Shown here: in pieces, positions 36,174-46,443 of the stretch
Layout: each line of letters opens with the position of its first letter
Numbering within the stretch: the stretch's first letter is position 1
NCBI GenBank assembly: GCA_036971615.1
Contig: JAYKKR010000016.1
Location: 310,001-374,000 of the forward strand
Length of the DNA: 64,000 nucleotides
DNA from: Amyloporia xantha
Lineage: Eukaryota; Basidiomycota; Agaricomycetes; Polyporales; Adustoporiaceae
Direction of reading: 5' to 3'
The notes under the pieces: generated by a model
Seen by the model: the letters and a program-made list of their open reading frames with translations, nothing else
Databases searched by the model: none
Told to the model about the DNA's origin: nothing
Made by a program: the position numbers and the translations under genes

Positions 36174-38424
36174 ATGTCTTACTCTTCTCAATATCATGTC
36201 TTTTCGCTGCCAAAAGAGCTGCTGGATATTCTGATACCTCGCAACGTCGTTAACCAGGCGCAAGTACTGCTGAGTTCTCGATCTGCATCGCCTACCCCAG
36301 CCGCATCAGGTGCCACGGGTCCCCGGGCGTGCAATATCTGTCTGGGTGCGACATTCTCCGATGTGGACCAACAGCGCGCCCATTTCCGCTCTGATTGGCA
36401 TCGCTATAACGTGAAGGCCAAGCTGAACGGCGGAAATCCCGTAACGGAAACTCAATTTGCTCAGCTGGTGGATGGTAAGTCGCCCGTTAGTGACCGAAAT
36501 AACGTCTTCTCACCAAAGGGCAGGCTTGGACGATTCGATATCTGGCTCTGCTTCGTCGTCGGAAGGGGAATCTGACGATTCGGATGCCGTCGCAACTCTC
36601 ATACAGAAAACGCGTAAGCTGGCAAGGTCGCCTTCACCAACCTCCGCTTCTCCATCCGCCCCGCAGACACCCCTTGCATGGTTTCCATTCTCCACCATCT
36701 ACTCAGATCGGCATTTACAAAGCCGTGTTTCCGTCGGATACCACACCTGCGGAGTACCTCGATGAGCTGAAAGAGCTGCAGAAGGGCGGCGAGGACGGCC
36801 GCACATGGGCGCTGTTCATGACTGCTGGAGGTCACTTTGCCGGTGCAATTGTCCGCGTGAAGATGCCTGACAGCGAGGTCGACGATCATGGTGGTGTAAC
36901 GAAGAAGGGAAAGCCGAAAAAACCTAAGCCCGACATAGAGGTTCTAAAACATAAGACGTTCCATCGTTATACCAGTCAGTTGGATTTTATTTCAAGAACG
37001 GCGCAGTGCTCTGACGTGCGATCTCAATAATAGCTCGTAGAAAACAGGGTGGCGCTCAGTCAATGAACGACAATGCGAAGAGCAAAGCTGTCAGTGCCGG
37101 TGCCCAGCTGCGTCGATATGGCGAGCAAGCACTGCGTGATGTAAGATATATGCAGTGGTCATATTGTCATCAATTTGCCTGACTTGGACGTCAGGATATC
37201 CGGAACCTGCTGCAAGACTGGGCAGAAGAGATTGATCATTGTGAACGTATTTGGATCAGAGCGAGCGTCTCGAATAGGCGCATCTTTTTGGACTATGAAG
37301 GAGCAATTATCGCCAAAGGTTTGTCTGACGTGCTTGACGTTCACTGCGACAATTAAAATAAATACATTACTTCAGGTGATGAACGTCTGCGTACATTCCC
37401 ATTCCCCACACGCCGTCCGGTGAGTGCTATGTCTTGCAACAGGATTGGGCTTGTCTGACACGTATAGTAGACACAAGCAGAACTAACGCGCTGCCTCCTG
37501 GAGCTCACTCGCGTTAAGGTATCCCATCTGACTGAAGAGGCGCTTCTTGCGCAGGACGAGGCCTATCTCGCTTCGCTTCCGAAACCGAAGCCAAAACCCG
37601 TGGCAGCTGCACCTTCAGAACCGGAGAAGCCGAAAGAAAAGCCTCGACAGCTCACGAAAGAAGAAGAGCAGCTGCGCGAGAAGTGGAATCGGCTGCTGGA
37701 GATGGTCACGAAGGGCCGCTTGGATGCCTTGGAAGCATTCTGGGAGCGCGAAGGCGCTGGTCTGGGAGGTGTCGATGCCCCTGTACCGGAGTGGACAGGA
37801 GAGAGTGGCGGAACACTTCTCCAAGTCGCTGCGCGCGCTGGTCAGGCGGAGGTCACTGGGTGGCTACTTGAAGACAAGCATGCAAATCCCACCCTTGATG
37901 TTCCTGCGGGCGGAGATGGGGACGACCATGGCCATGTTTCGGATGCGTCGGATACCCCGGCGCTCCCACCAGGCTCCAGACGCACCGCATACGATCTTGC
38001 CCGTACTCGAGCTGTCCGTGACATGTTTCGGCGATGCGCAGGTGCCCACCCGGACTGGTGGGACTGGCTTGGAATCGAGAAAGGGGCCCGTGTGCCTAGT
38101 ATTCTGAGCAGCGAGATGGAGGAAGGTAGGGAAGAAAGGAAGAAGGCGAGACGAAAAGGGCTGAAGGAACGCGTAAAGGAACGAGAAGCAAAAGAGAAGG
38201 AGAAGGAAGTGCGTGTTCCCAGTCCGGTGGTGCCGGAAGGCAGGGAAAGTCGTGTCGCTCCTGCGCGTGCAGATTCCGCGACGGGTCCTAGGAAATTGGG
38301 CGGATCCACAGGCGCAGCGGAAGGGATTGCAGGGTTGACTCCGGAGATGAGGGCGAAGGTTGAGCGAGAACGACGGGCGCGGGCAGCGGAAGCTCGCCTG
38401 AAAGCCCTGAGCGGTACTCGATGA
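36174..38424 (+). CDS. VMS1: Vms1/ANKZF1 peptidyl-tRNA endonuclease of ribosome quality control
   Basis: Vms1 releases stalled nascent chains from 60S ribosomes and recruits Cdc48. In order: an N-terminal hydrophobic helix (YHVFSLPKELLDILIP); the zinc finger CNICLGATFSDVDQQRAHF..DWHRYNVK; an acidic/Ser-rich linker; the VLRF1 release-factor-like domain with STQIGIYKAVFPSDTTP, GRTWALFMTAGGHFAGAIV and KHKTFHRYT; and ARRKQGGAQSMND with the catalytic-type Gln. Then come DIRNLLQDWAEEIDHCERIW, an ankyrin-type segment (GGTLLQVAARAGQAEVTGWL), a basic coiled coil, and a C-terminal VIM-like stretch (MRAKVERERRARAAEARL) for Cdc48 binding. The frame changes near 36682-36686, inside TPLAWF|HSPPSTQIG, with no convincing intron. 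Confidence 0.92.
36682..36686 (+). other. Apparent one-base insertion in VMS1
   Basis: ARSPSPTSASPSAPQTPLAW is in one frame and HSPPSTQIGIYKAVFPS in the next; they meet at tggtttccatt. The family expects WF followed directly by the SPP block. A 40-nt intron with donor gtcgcc could also shift the frame, but it would destroy the WF residues and has a poor donor. Confidence 0.6.
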
Positions 38425-38711
38425 GGATTGAATATTGAGGGCTGTCTGGCATAAACGATTTGTATTGTAGAGGCACTGTTATAGCTATTGCGACCCGTGT
38501 ACGTAGCGGAAACGTAGCGCCACGTTCACAGACAAATTCAGCTGTGCTTGGGATCGAGACAGGGCGTCCGAAAGTTGATCGATGGCATATATACACAACA
38601 TGAATCTGAACTTGTACATACACCGCTCATCGCCCTCTTTGCCCTACGCTACACGCTCAGGTTCCTGCCAGGTGTTCTATCCCTTACGCTAGTCAATCTT
38701 CGGAGTCTGCA

Positions 38712-39828
38712 ATGGTGTCTGCTACGTTCGTTGATCGACCTCTGAAGAAGCTCATCCTCTTCGATGTCGATAATACCCTCACTCTACCTCGTCAAGTAAG
38801 ATATATCTACCAAATCTGTTGGGATAGCGTAGGCTCACTGTGTGGCACCTAGATAATATCCGCCGAATTGATCCAGCTATTGCGAGCACTGCGTAAGAAA
38901 ATGATCATCGGTGTCGTCGGAGGATCCAATTTCGTCAAGATCTCCGAACAGCTAACTTTCCCTGGCTCGACCGGTACGCAAGAGGCTTCATTCGCGTTTC
39001 CTTCACTCATCTAATTCATAGTCCTGGAGGATTTTGACTACACCTTCGCTGAAAATGGCTTAACGGCGTACAAGATGGGCATTCCTCTGCCATCGCAATC
39101 CTTCATCAAGTATGTTGGAGAAGACCGCTACAAAGTTCTTGCAAACTTTATACTTCACTACATTGCAGACTTAGATGTCCCTATCAAACGGTGTGTATGG
39201 GCCTCAGCACCTGAATGTTGCGTTGTTCTGATCGACTGGCTATTGACCTAGGGGCACATTCATCGAGTTCCGCAACGGGATGATTAACGTCAGCCCCATT
39301 GGTCGTAATGCAACGTAAGTTGGTTTTAAGATGCATTTTGCGTTTATCTCATCTCATCTCACTTGCTGACAGGATCCAAGAGCGAAATGAGTTCGAGAAT
39401 TACGACAAGGTATTTTTAGGCCTATCCCAAGTTATTATTGACCCACAGTTTGTTTCGGGAAGCAACACGGCATCCGTGCAGCTTTTGTCAAAGTCCTTCG
39501 TGAGAAGTTCCCTGATTACGGACTCACTTACTCTATTGGCGGGCAAATCTCGTTCGATATCTTCCCCAATGGCTGGGACAAGACATACTGCCTGCGGCAT
39601 GTGGCAGATGAACAATTTGAAGAGATTCATTTCTTCGGTGATAAGACGTACAAGGTACGTTGGGGAATGAATTAGACGACAACTTTTACTAATGACATTT
39701 GCACGTGGGGGCAGGGCGGGAACGACTATGAGATATATTCAGACTCTCGTATTATTGGACATACTGTTGCAAACCCTGAGGATACCACGCGGCAGCTCCG
39801 GGAGCTGTTCTCGCAGGATCTACAGTAA
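38712..39828 (+). CDS. SEC53: Phosphomannomutase
   Basis: A cytosolic HAD-fold enzyme converting mannose-6-phosphate to mannose-1-phosphate for GDP-mannose and glycosylation. Motif 1 is [14 protein letters not shown] with the nucleophile and acid/base Asp pair. [20 protein letters not shown] gives the family GGSD/N-type loop. Further blocks are [88 protein letters not shown] and the C-terminal [13 protein letters not shown]. Length about 250 residues, typical. At least five short introns. Stop at 39826-39828. No break was seen. Confidence 0.95.
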
Positions 39829-40558
39829 TGCGCGAATATATGGTTATGAAGTGTAGGGCGATCAGTACTGCAGGTAATGCAACGTGTACGACTAGATAGT
39901 AGAACATTATAAATGCGAACTTCTTTCCACACTATGGATACGATAGTTAGATTTTGTTAGATGGCCAGCAGCGGTTCACATTAATATTCAGCATTTTAGG
40001 AAGAGACACTATGGGTAGTGAGTTCGCACCAGCTGATGTACGCTACCCTACGTACTGAGCTTCATACAATTCAAATGAAACGATTGGATAGGAACGAACC
40101 TTGTTGTTCTATCAGTTGAGTTCCCCGGCTCATTGGAGTCGTATCGTAATCCACACCAGGGTCATTTTAGATGCTGGTCACAGCAGACTACTATACGTGC
40201 ATGATCAATGTTGAAGAATTTCCATGAAACTCGAACACTCGCCATTCTGTTAACCTGATTGGCCCACACAGTGATCCAAATACGGAAATTTCAAGCATGC
40301 AGAAAGCTATTCGAGCTGAGTGCGCATGCAGTGAAACGATGAGTCCACTGATATGGCTCGACATATCACCCACATAATATATACAGCCCAAGAACGGCCC
40401 GTATCGCGCAGTAAGGGAAAGGAAATAATGGCACGAGGATTTACGACATTCGCCTGGTCTGTGACATAGTGTGACCTAAATCACAATATCCTGCGTCACA
40501 TGTTACCACGACAAAAAACAGCTTGCTTTGTTGTTTCTGTCACAGTGTCACCGAATCC
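39829..40558. other. Intergenic DNA 3' of SEC53, left flank of the transposon
   Basis: AT-rich sequence with no supported gene. Clusters of TGTGAC/GTCACA words occur between 40455 and 40550 (tgtgacatagtgtgacc, gtcacagtgtcac) and again near 41310-41350, which may be the remains of an older repeat around the inserted element. Confidence 0.4.
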
Positions 40559-40566
40559 GGCTGACG
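40559..40566 (+). repeat. Left 8-bp target-site duplication (ggctgacg)
   Basis: ggctgacg directly abuts the left terminal inverted repeat, and an identical copy abuts the right one at 41064-41071. Confidence 0.85.
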
Positions 40567-40602
40567 AGGACCCCGGCGAATCCCCCAAGAGCCTCGATCC
40601 CA
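40567..40602 (+). repeat. Left terminal inverted repeat, 36 bp
   Basis: Exact reverse complement of 41028-41063; begins aggaccccgg and ends cgatccca. Confidence 0.9.
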
Positions 40603-41027
40603 AATCGTCCTTCGTTCGGACCTCGCCCGACGCCCAATTCGGACTTTGGGCACATAACCTCGCGGCAAAAGGCCTGATTTCGGCCCCAAATGGGATCGAA
40701 CCTCTTAAAATCGCTAAAGCCTTGCAAAAAAGGCCGATCTGCTCATCGGGCGGTGCTGGAATTGTTCGGCGCCGTCTGCACGCCATCTGGATCACGGAAG
40801 AACATTCGGCAGGGGACCGAAGAGGCGTCTGAGGAGATGCCGTCGGCTTGACCGGCCTGTCCATTTCCGCGCCAGGACTGGCCGGATTTCGGCCCTGATA
40901 GGATCGGACATGCGGGCTGAGAGGTACATTTCGGACCGTTATGGCACCGAACATTTCGACCTACGCCCCCCAAATTCGGCCTTTTGGATCGAACATTTTC
41001 GAAATTTTGGCCGATTTTCGGACCAAA

Positions 41028-41063
41028 TGGGATCGAGGCTCTTGGGGGATTCGCCGGGGTCCT
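41028..41063 (-). repeat. Right terminal inverted repeat, 36 bp
   Basis: Exact reverse complement of 40567-40602; begins tgggatcgag and ends ccggggtcct. Confidence 0.9.
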
Positions 41064-41071
41064 GGCTGACG
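41064..41071 (+). repeat. Right 8-bp target-site duplication (ggctgacg)
   Basis: Identical to 40559-40566 and directly adjacent to the right terminal repeat. Confidence 0.85.
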
Positions 41072-42449
41072 CCGATGCACGCACGTTACGCTGGCGTGCT
41101 GGCACGACAGTGTCTTTCCTTTCTTCCGAGTCTGTGGCCAGTTGGGACCGAAGTGAAAGTCAGCCTCTTTCTGTGAATTTCTGTTGTAATCTTGGAAACA
41201 TGAAATAGAAAGGTGTTGAAAATACAGTCCAAAGTATGAAGGCACTGGCCGGACCTGGGACAACCAGAATGATGATGGTCACACCATGATGCATACAGTT
41301 GACCGGCACCAGGTGTGACATTTTTGCCTATCTACAGGACTGTGACATGCCACTCCTGTAAACCACAGTCATCTCCCGAACCGCATAATCTGCCCCATTT
41401 CCAGCAGGTTTGACATAGCCTCCTCAGAGTCAATGGTCCAAGTGATCATTTTCTCTTTGGACATTGTTATTGACCTTGCCCGAGATGTGGTCCAATTTCC
41501 GCTTATTCCATGTGAATGGGGCCAGCATTGTACTGCAAAGTTAAATAGCTGGAAGACACTTCAGGAGGTGCGGCATACTTATTGTGTTATCATGAGCGCA
41601 TCACAAAGCATTGGTTGGCAAGAAAGTATCTGATGGTCAAAAATTGATCTTTTTGTCAATGGGTCCTCTGAGACTCGAGTCAATGGATGTGCTCACACTG
41701 TGCTGTGGGCCTGGGGATATGTACATGCTGTTGACAATGACTGTAGAAGGCTAACATGGTGCATTCCATGATTTCAGCTAGAGACATCAATTTGAGGCCC
41801 ACATATTGCAGCTGATTGAATTATTACCTGAATTCTATTTGTGTTAATTGTGATTGACATAGCCAATACATGCATGCTAATGTGTGTTTTCTCCAGCATC
41901 TGCAAATTCACTACCACAAAGCACAAAATAAGGTAATTTCTTCTGCCTACATGCCTACCAGCAACACAATGACACTTCACCAAACTGTCTTTAGAATGTG
42001 TATGCATGTCAATTCCCAAAATGTGCAGGTCGCAGTCATGCAACATGTTCTGATTTGCACCAGCATGTCGAGTGGAGCCATTTGTCCAGAGTTAATATAC
42101 CATGTCCAATTCACGGTGAGTCAGAAATTAACCAAAGGCTTCTACATCGCTAATTGCTACCCAAATTTTACGTGCCACATTAGGCTGCGTGCAGACTTTT
42201 GGACGCCATATACAACTGATAGACCATGTCAAAGATGTCCACTCCGCATCAATCGACCAAGAATTGGCTATTGGATCAGAACTCAAGCCCATGCGAAAAC
42301 CGATCCTTCCATCACCGCGGGAAATCCCCTGCCTTCCCACCAAGGCGGTCTTATTCACTGAAGCAATTACATTGCCTGTGACTCGTGCACGCAGAGTTGG
42401 CTCCCATATACCACTGTCCTCCTCTCAGGTTACTCGTAAATGGAGTAAA
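41072..42449. other. AT-rich anonymous DNA, possibly decayed repeat
   Basis: About 1.4 kb of AT-rich sequence, unlike the gene-bearing parts. It holds one open frame at 41870-42361 (+) whose translation is Cys/His/Thr-rich without known motifs, and many stops elsewhere. I see no long terminal repeats, reverse transcriptase or transposase motif. The last few hundred bases could be leader or upstream exons of the small gene at 42450, since its frame is open from 42189. Confidence 0.4.
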
Positions 42450-42773
42450 ATGAGCCAGCAAATCCTCAATGAAGACCCAGAAGACGCGGACGCCCAGCCA
42501 TTCGAAGATCTTCCCGTTTTCAATTCCACAACTCCCTCCGTTTTTTCGGAATTCGTTCTCCGTCGAAAACCCCCAGAACCACCCGAGCAACTATCCAGAC
42601 CACAATACATTGAGTTCCCACCTGTACGCGAGAAGACTCCTCCGATCAGCGTGGGCTACGGCGCATTCGAAGCCAGGTTCAGAGAGTTGGAGAAGGCAGG
42701 GCTCATCGATGGTACTGGTGAATGGCCGGATAATGACGAACCATCGGAACCTGTCCCGTCATCGCATACATAG
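42450..42773 (+). CDS. Small hypothetical acidic/Pro-rich protein
   Basis: A 107-residue open frame starting MSQQILNEDPEDADAQPFED, with VFSEFVLRRKPPEPPEQLSR, PQYIEFPPVREKTPPISVGY, GAFEARFRELEKAGLIDGTG and a polar end. The frame is open upstream from 42189, so a longer product or an upstream exon is possible. The phased composition (Pro/Glu-rich with periodic aromatic residues) suggests a real small protein, perhaps the whole of an orphan gene. No family recognised, no TM, no signal peptide. Confidence 0.5.
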   Translation: MSQQILNEDPEDADAQPFEDLPVFNSTTPSVFSEFVLRRKPPEPPEQLSRPQYIEFPPVREKTPPISVGYGAFEARFRELEKAGLIDGTGEWPDNDEPSEPVPSSHT

Positions 42774-43122
42774 TCACACACTCACCTTCATATCACTCAT
42801 CATATCCCCCATATCCGTCGCCTGTTTTCGCACGTCTGCTTGTTTCCGTACTAGTATATCTTACGCATAATTCGCAACCTCCTGAATTCTTCCGGGACCA
42901 AGAAAAAGAATGCTCTGATTACTCTCCGCAGTCAGGTAACTCTAAGCTTCGACCATAGAACTCGTGCACAGGTTCATCACGCTAGATCCGTAAAATGGAG
43001 CAAGGACAGCGAAAGAGGGCGGATCGTTATTCAAGTCAAGAGGTGCGCAGCAATGTAAGGCAGCAGATACGGACACAAGGGTAACTGAGAGACGGAGCTA
43101 AGCAGCAGCTGCCGAGCCTCGT
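42774..43122. other. Convergent 3' intergenic region
   Basis: A 349-bp spacer before the ERG7 stop; probable 3' UTRs only. Confidence 0.4.
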
Positions 43123-45833
43123 TCAGCGGGTATCACGAGTCTTGAGCTCAGCGAGATACCGGTGCGCACGACCCAGCATCCAGATGGTGAAGGAAAACTT
43201 GAAGTTCGGATATGCGATAGTGACACTTTTGTTGAAGATACCTTCCATCGCTTCCTGCGACCACGAACCATCCTAGATATCATGTCCGCACAAGAAGCGG
43301 GTCAATCTTTGTAGTCGACAGCAAACCGAGAGAGCCACGCACGGAATTTTGGCGAGCCATGACCAGACGTACTGCTCGTTCGATGGGTTCAGGTTTGGGA
43401 TAGCGAGCGTATATGAGGGCCATGGTCGCCCAGCAGGTCTGCACAACTTGGGTTTGCTCATGTTCTACCCAGGTGCTCGTCTCGCAGGACTACATGAACG
43501 AGGCAATAGATGACAGGGAATAGAAGGCGGGTGAGGAAGGGCAAGCACGTGAGCACTTGAGTCACAGGAAGGATGCGACGGCGCAACGCTGAACTCAAAA
43601 TATCGGCACTTACCTTGTAACTCTCGCCCCATCCGCCGTCTGCCCGTTGATGGCGCAAAAGAAATTCGCACGCCTTCCGCGCGTACTGACTTGTCTCGTA
43701 GGTCTCTCCAACCAGAGAAAGACTCTCGCACGCGAATTGTGCAGCGTACGTGAAACAAATGCCCCACGAACCAACCCAACCGCCCTCCGGCCTCTGCGCT
43801 TTGTGGAGGTAGTTGACGGCACGATCAATGACGCGTCTGGAAATGATGTATGAATGACCCGGTCAGGATGGGTGGATTTGCGGATAACGTGTAACGTACT
43901 GAATATCAGCTGAGCGATACTGAGGATAGTACTTCCTGAATATGGACAGCGCGGTGATGACAGACGTCGTGCACTCCGGGTAGCTGTGTTCGATCATAAT
44001 GTCTCCTACAGAGGGATGAACATCCAAAAGACACCTGAAGGCAAAGCCAAAGACGAACCGAAAACTTCCGCAGGATTGAGCATTTCCAGCCACCATGGTC
44101 CCCGGATGAGTTCGTAGCTTGCAAATCCACCGTCAGGATTTTGCATGCCGAGAAGCAGATCGACGCTGTCGCACATCCGGCGCTCAGAAACTAGTTTAGG
44201 AGTCGACCTGTTCGCCTATTCCAGTACTGCTGTGATGCGCCACAATATGACACTCACTCGAGATGCTCTTGAATATACAGAACCGCCTTGAGGCCTTCGC
44301 CTGTACAATCACTGACGGTGTAGCCCTGCGTCCTGGTACTGAAGGGCCAAGCACCTTTCGTCGAATGCCGATATGACGATTCGTAATGCTTGGGATTCTG
44401 CTGAATCTGACACTGGTCGAGCCATTTCAACGCTCTCACCAGACTCTCCTTGTTGTCTTCCTCCGACCCCAAGCCAGTCTCCACGAGGGCCTGCGTGATA
44501 AATGAAATATCCCACAGCTGGCTGCCATTTGTACCACACATCCGCATACCCTCTGGACCAATCCATATAAAGTCTTTGCGCGTTTCCCTGTGGAGTTTGT
44601 ACGCGGTGCTTTCCGGACCGTCGACGAGCGTCCGCACAATGAGGTTCATCATCTTGGACACGGGTCCAAGCGTCTGATAACCTGTGTTCTCGTCCTCCTG
44701 CACAATGAGCTGGTAGCACTTGCGCATTGCAGCTTTGCGGAGTGGTGGGATGCTACATGGTTCGTAGACGTTGAGGATGGAATAGAGCGTATCGAACAGT
44801 CGGGAGTGTGGACAGTAGATATCAACAGCGCAGACATTGTTGCGTTGAGCAGGCCAATCAATTTTGTAGTAGTCTGTTGGGTATAATTCCTGCATGGCCA
44901 GCGCCAGTCAGCCATCAGGTGCGGCAGAGATGGGCATCAATGTTACCTCGCGCAGAGAGAGGATGAGGTCATTCTCCTCCATTTTGAAACGCATAGCATA
45001 GAGATACGACATGGGAATGTAGACAGTCCGTGTATGGATCCACCACTTGTGCGGATGGAACGGAAGAGCATCTGGGAGCAGCCTGTAAGGTCGTTTAGTC
45101 AGTACGAGCAGAACTCAGGGTGGAGCGGAAATCAAATTGACCATAGTTCCGGTGGGATTGCGTTGTTGCCATCCCACTCGTATACGTTTAGTACTGAGAG
45201 CCAGAATTTTCCCCAGGAGGGGACGCCGGTAGCCCCACCAAGTTTGTGGAGGGTCGCCCGCGCCTTGACAAGGGTTGGGTGGTCTGGGGATACACCGAGG
45301 ATGCGCATCACGCAGTAGTTTAGCGCTGTCCCAAATGCGGTAGATCGGCCCTCAATGTGGCTGCAGGATAGTGAGCGCATGCAAGGAATAAAGAACGGAT
45401 AGCACGTACAGACCCCAGCCGCCGTCATCAGGATGCGCAAGGTTGATGAGGTAGCGAATCATTTCCAGTCGCTCTTCGTGGGTGAATCCCATTCCAGAAA
45501 CATATGATCCAATAACTAGGCCTGGAAGTAAGAACATAGGCCCGCCATACTCGCCCGGCCAATGTCCGTCGGCGTCCTGGAGGTGCTTATAGAACGTGAA
45601 CCCGTTCCGTGCGGCCTCGAGCGCATCTTTCGGTGGGGGAGAGAAGGCAGGTTAAGAGGGATACCAAGCCAGAATTTGTCGATGTCTGATTGTGGCCAGG
45701 TCTGGCATTCCTCGTCGGTGCTAAGATAGTGCCAGATGTGCCTACCATCCTCGGAACAGCGTAGGCGCCAACGTGAATAGTCAGTGAAAGGCTCCTTTCC
45801 CGAGCGCGGGATATCCATAGGCGAGTACGACAT
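43123..45833 (-). CDS. ERG7: Lanosterol synthase (oxidosqualene cyclase)
   Basis: Cyclises 2,3-oxidosqualene to lanosterol in ergosterol synthesis, on ER or lipid-droplet membranes. About 730 residues with several introns. From the N-terminus: [149 protein letters not shown]. The catalytic motif reads [13 protein letters not shown], where many cyclases have DCTAE. QW-type repeats include [37 protein letters not shown] and [18 protein letters not shown]. The C-terminus is [17 protein letters not shown], stop at 43123-43125. The frame breaks in exon 1 at a C run (45635-45639), between LPSLP and [18 protein letters not shown]. Confidence 0.95.
45635..45639 (-). other. Apparent one-base deletion in ERG7 (C run on coding strand)
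   Basis: [13 protein letters not shown] is in one frame and [20 protein letters not shown] in another. They meet at CCCCCACCG; a sixth C restores the family sequence. There is no GT/AG pair for an intron. Confidence 0.7.
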
Positions 45834-46443
45834 TTTGAGTGCTCAGTGGATTTACGAAGATACAGAGCTATAAGAGAATGCACGGACGACTGTACGTGAC
45901 AAGCATTACACGCTGCCAGTGAATGGTACGATGAACGCTTGCGTGTGATTCTCAGTCCAGCCGACGAAGAACCGCAAACTGTCAAGGGTGGAATGGAGAG
46001 CAGTTCTCTGTGACTAGAGATACAGTCTCAACGCAACGGACAGTCTCAGCAGCAGCAGAGCTGAGATAACTTGATTCAACTTGTTAGCTCAACGACTGAA
46101 GTACAGTCTGCGGACGACCGATACTAGCCTGAGGATACTTTTAGTCTGGCGCGGCCGGATTAGCGCTCGCGACGCGTCTCACTGGATCACGTGCGCATTC
46201 ACGCGCGACTCGGAAGTCTATGCTCTTGACCCTCGGCTGTTGATTCAACGAAACGCTATTAGACGTCCACTGTCAACTAGTACTTACGCGATTGCAGAGC
46301 TATTCAGTCTTGCTGCTTCATTATAAGGCTGTTTTTCCCTCAGAAAGCGTACTGTGTCTCTTCCAACCGCGCGCGTCCAAGGTCTTCCTCTAGTCCTCAC
46401 AAAACGATCTCGACTCTTCACCCCTCATAAAATAGCCTAACTA
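45834..46443. promoter_or_regulatory. Divergent promoter region, ERG7 / ARP9, with E-box
   Basis: A 610-bp spacer between divergent starts. A CACGTG palindrome in the context gatcacgtgcgc lies at 46188-46193. Sterol genes in fungi are commonly controlled by SREBP-type bHLH factors that can bind E-box-like sites, so this is a candidate site only. Confidence 0.4.

Larger units (their letters stand above)
40567..41063. mobile_element. Non-autonomous TIR DNA transposon (MITE-like), 497 bp
   Basis: The ends are a perfect 36-bp inverted repeat: 40567-40602 starts aggaccccggcgaatccccc, and 41028-41063 is its exact reverse complement. Each end is flanked directly by ggctgacg, an 8-bp target-site duplication. 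The interior is GC-rich with repeated short words (ggccgaaat, ttcggacc, caaatgggatcga) and has no transposase frame. A direct copy of caaatgggatcga..ctctt occurs at about 40688 and 41025. An 8-bp duplication fits hAT-type elements and also KDZ-type elements known from mushroom-forming fungi; the superfamily cannot be settled here. The perfect TIRs and TSD imply recent insertion. Mobilisation in trans would need a transposase elsewhere in the genome. Confidence 0.88.

Noticed and set aside
36628..36668. 40-nt candidate intron (gtcgcc...cgcag) in VMS1
   Set aside because: Poor donor, shorter than other introns here, and its removal destroys the conserved WF; kept only as an alternative.
41870..42361. 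163-codon open frame in the repeat block
   Set aside because: AT-rich, no recognisable motif, no codon bias; probably chance or a decayed element.
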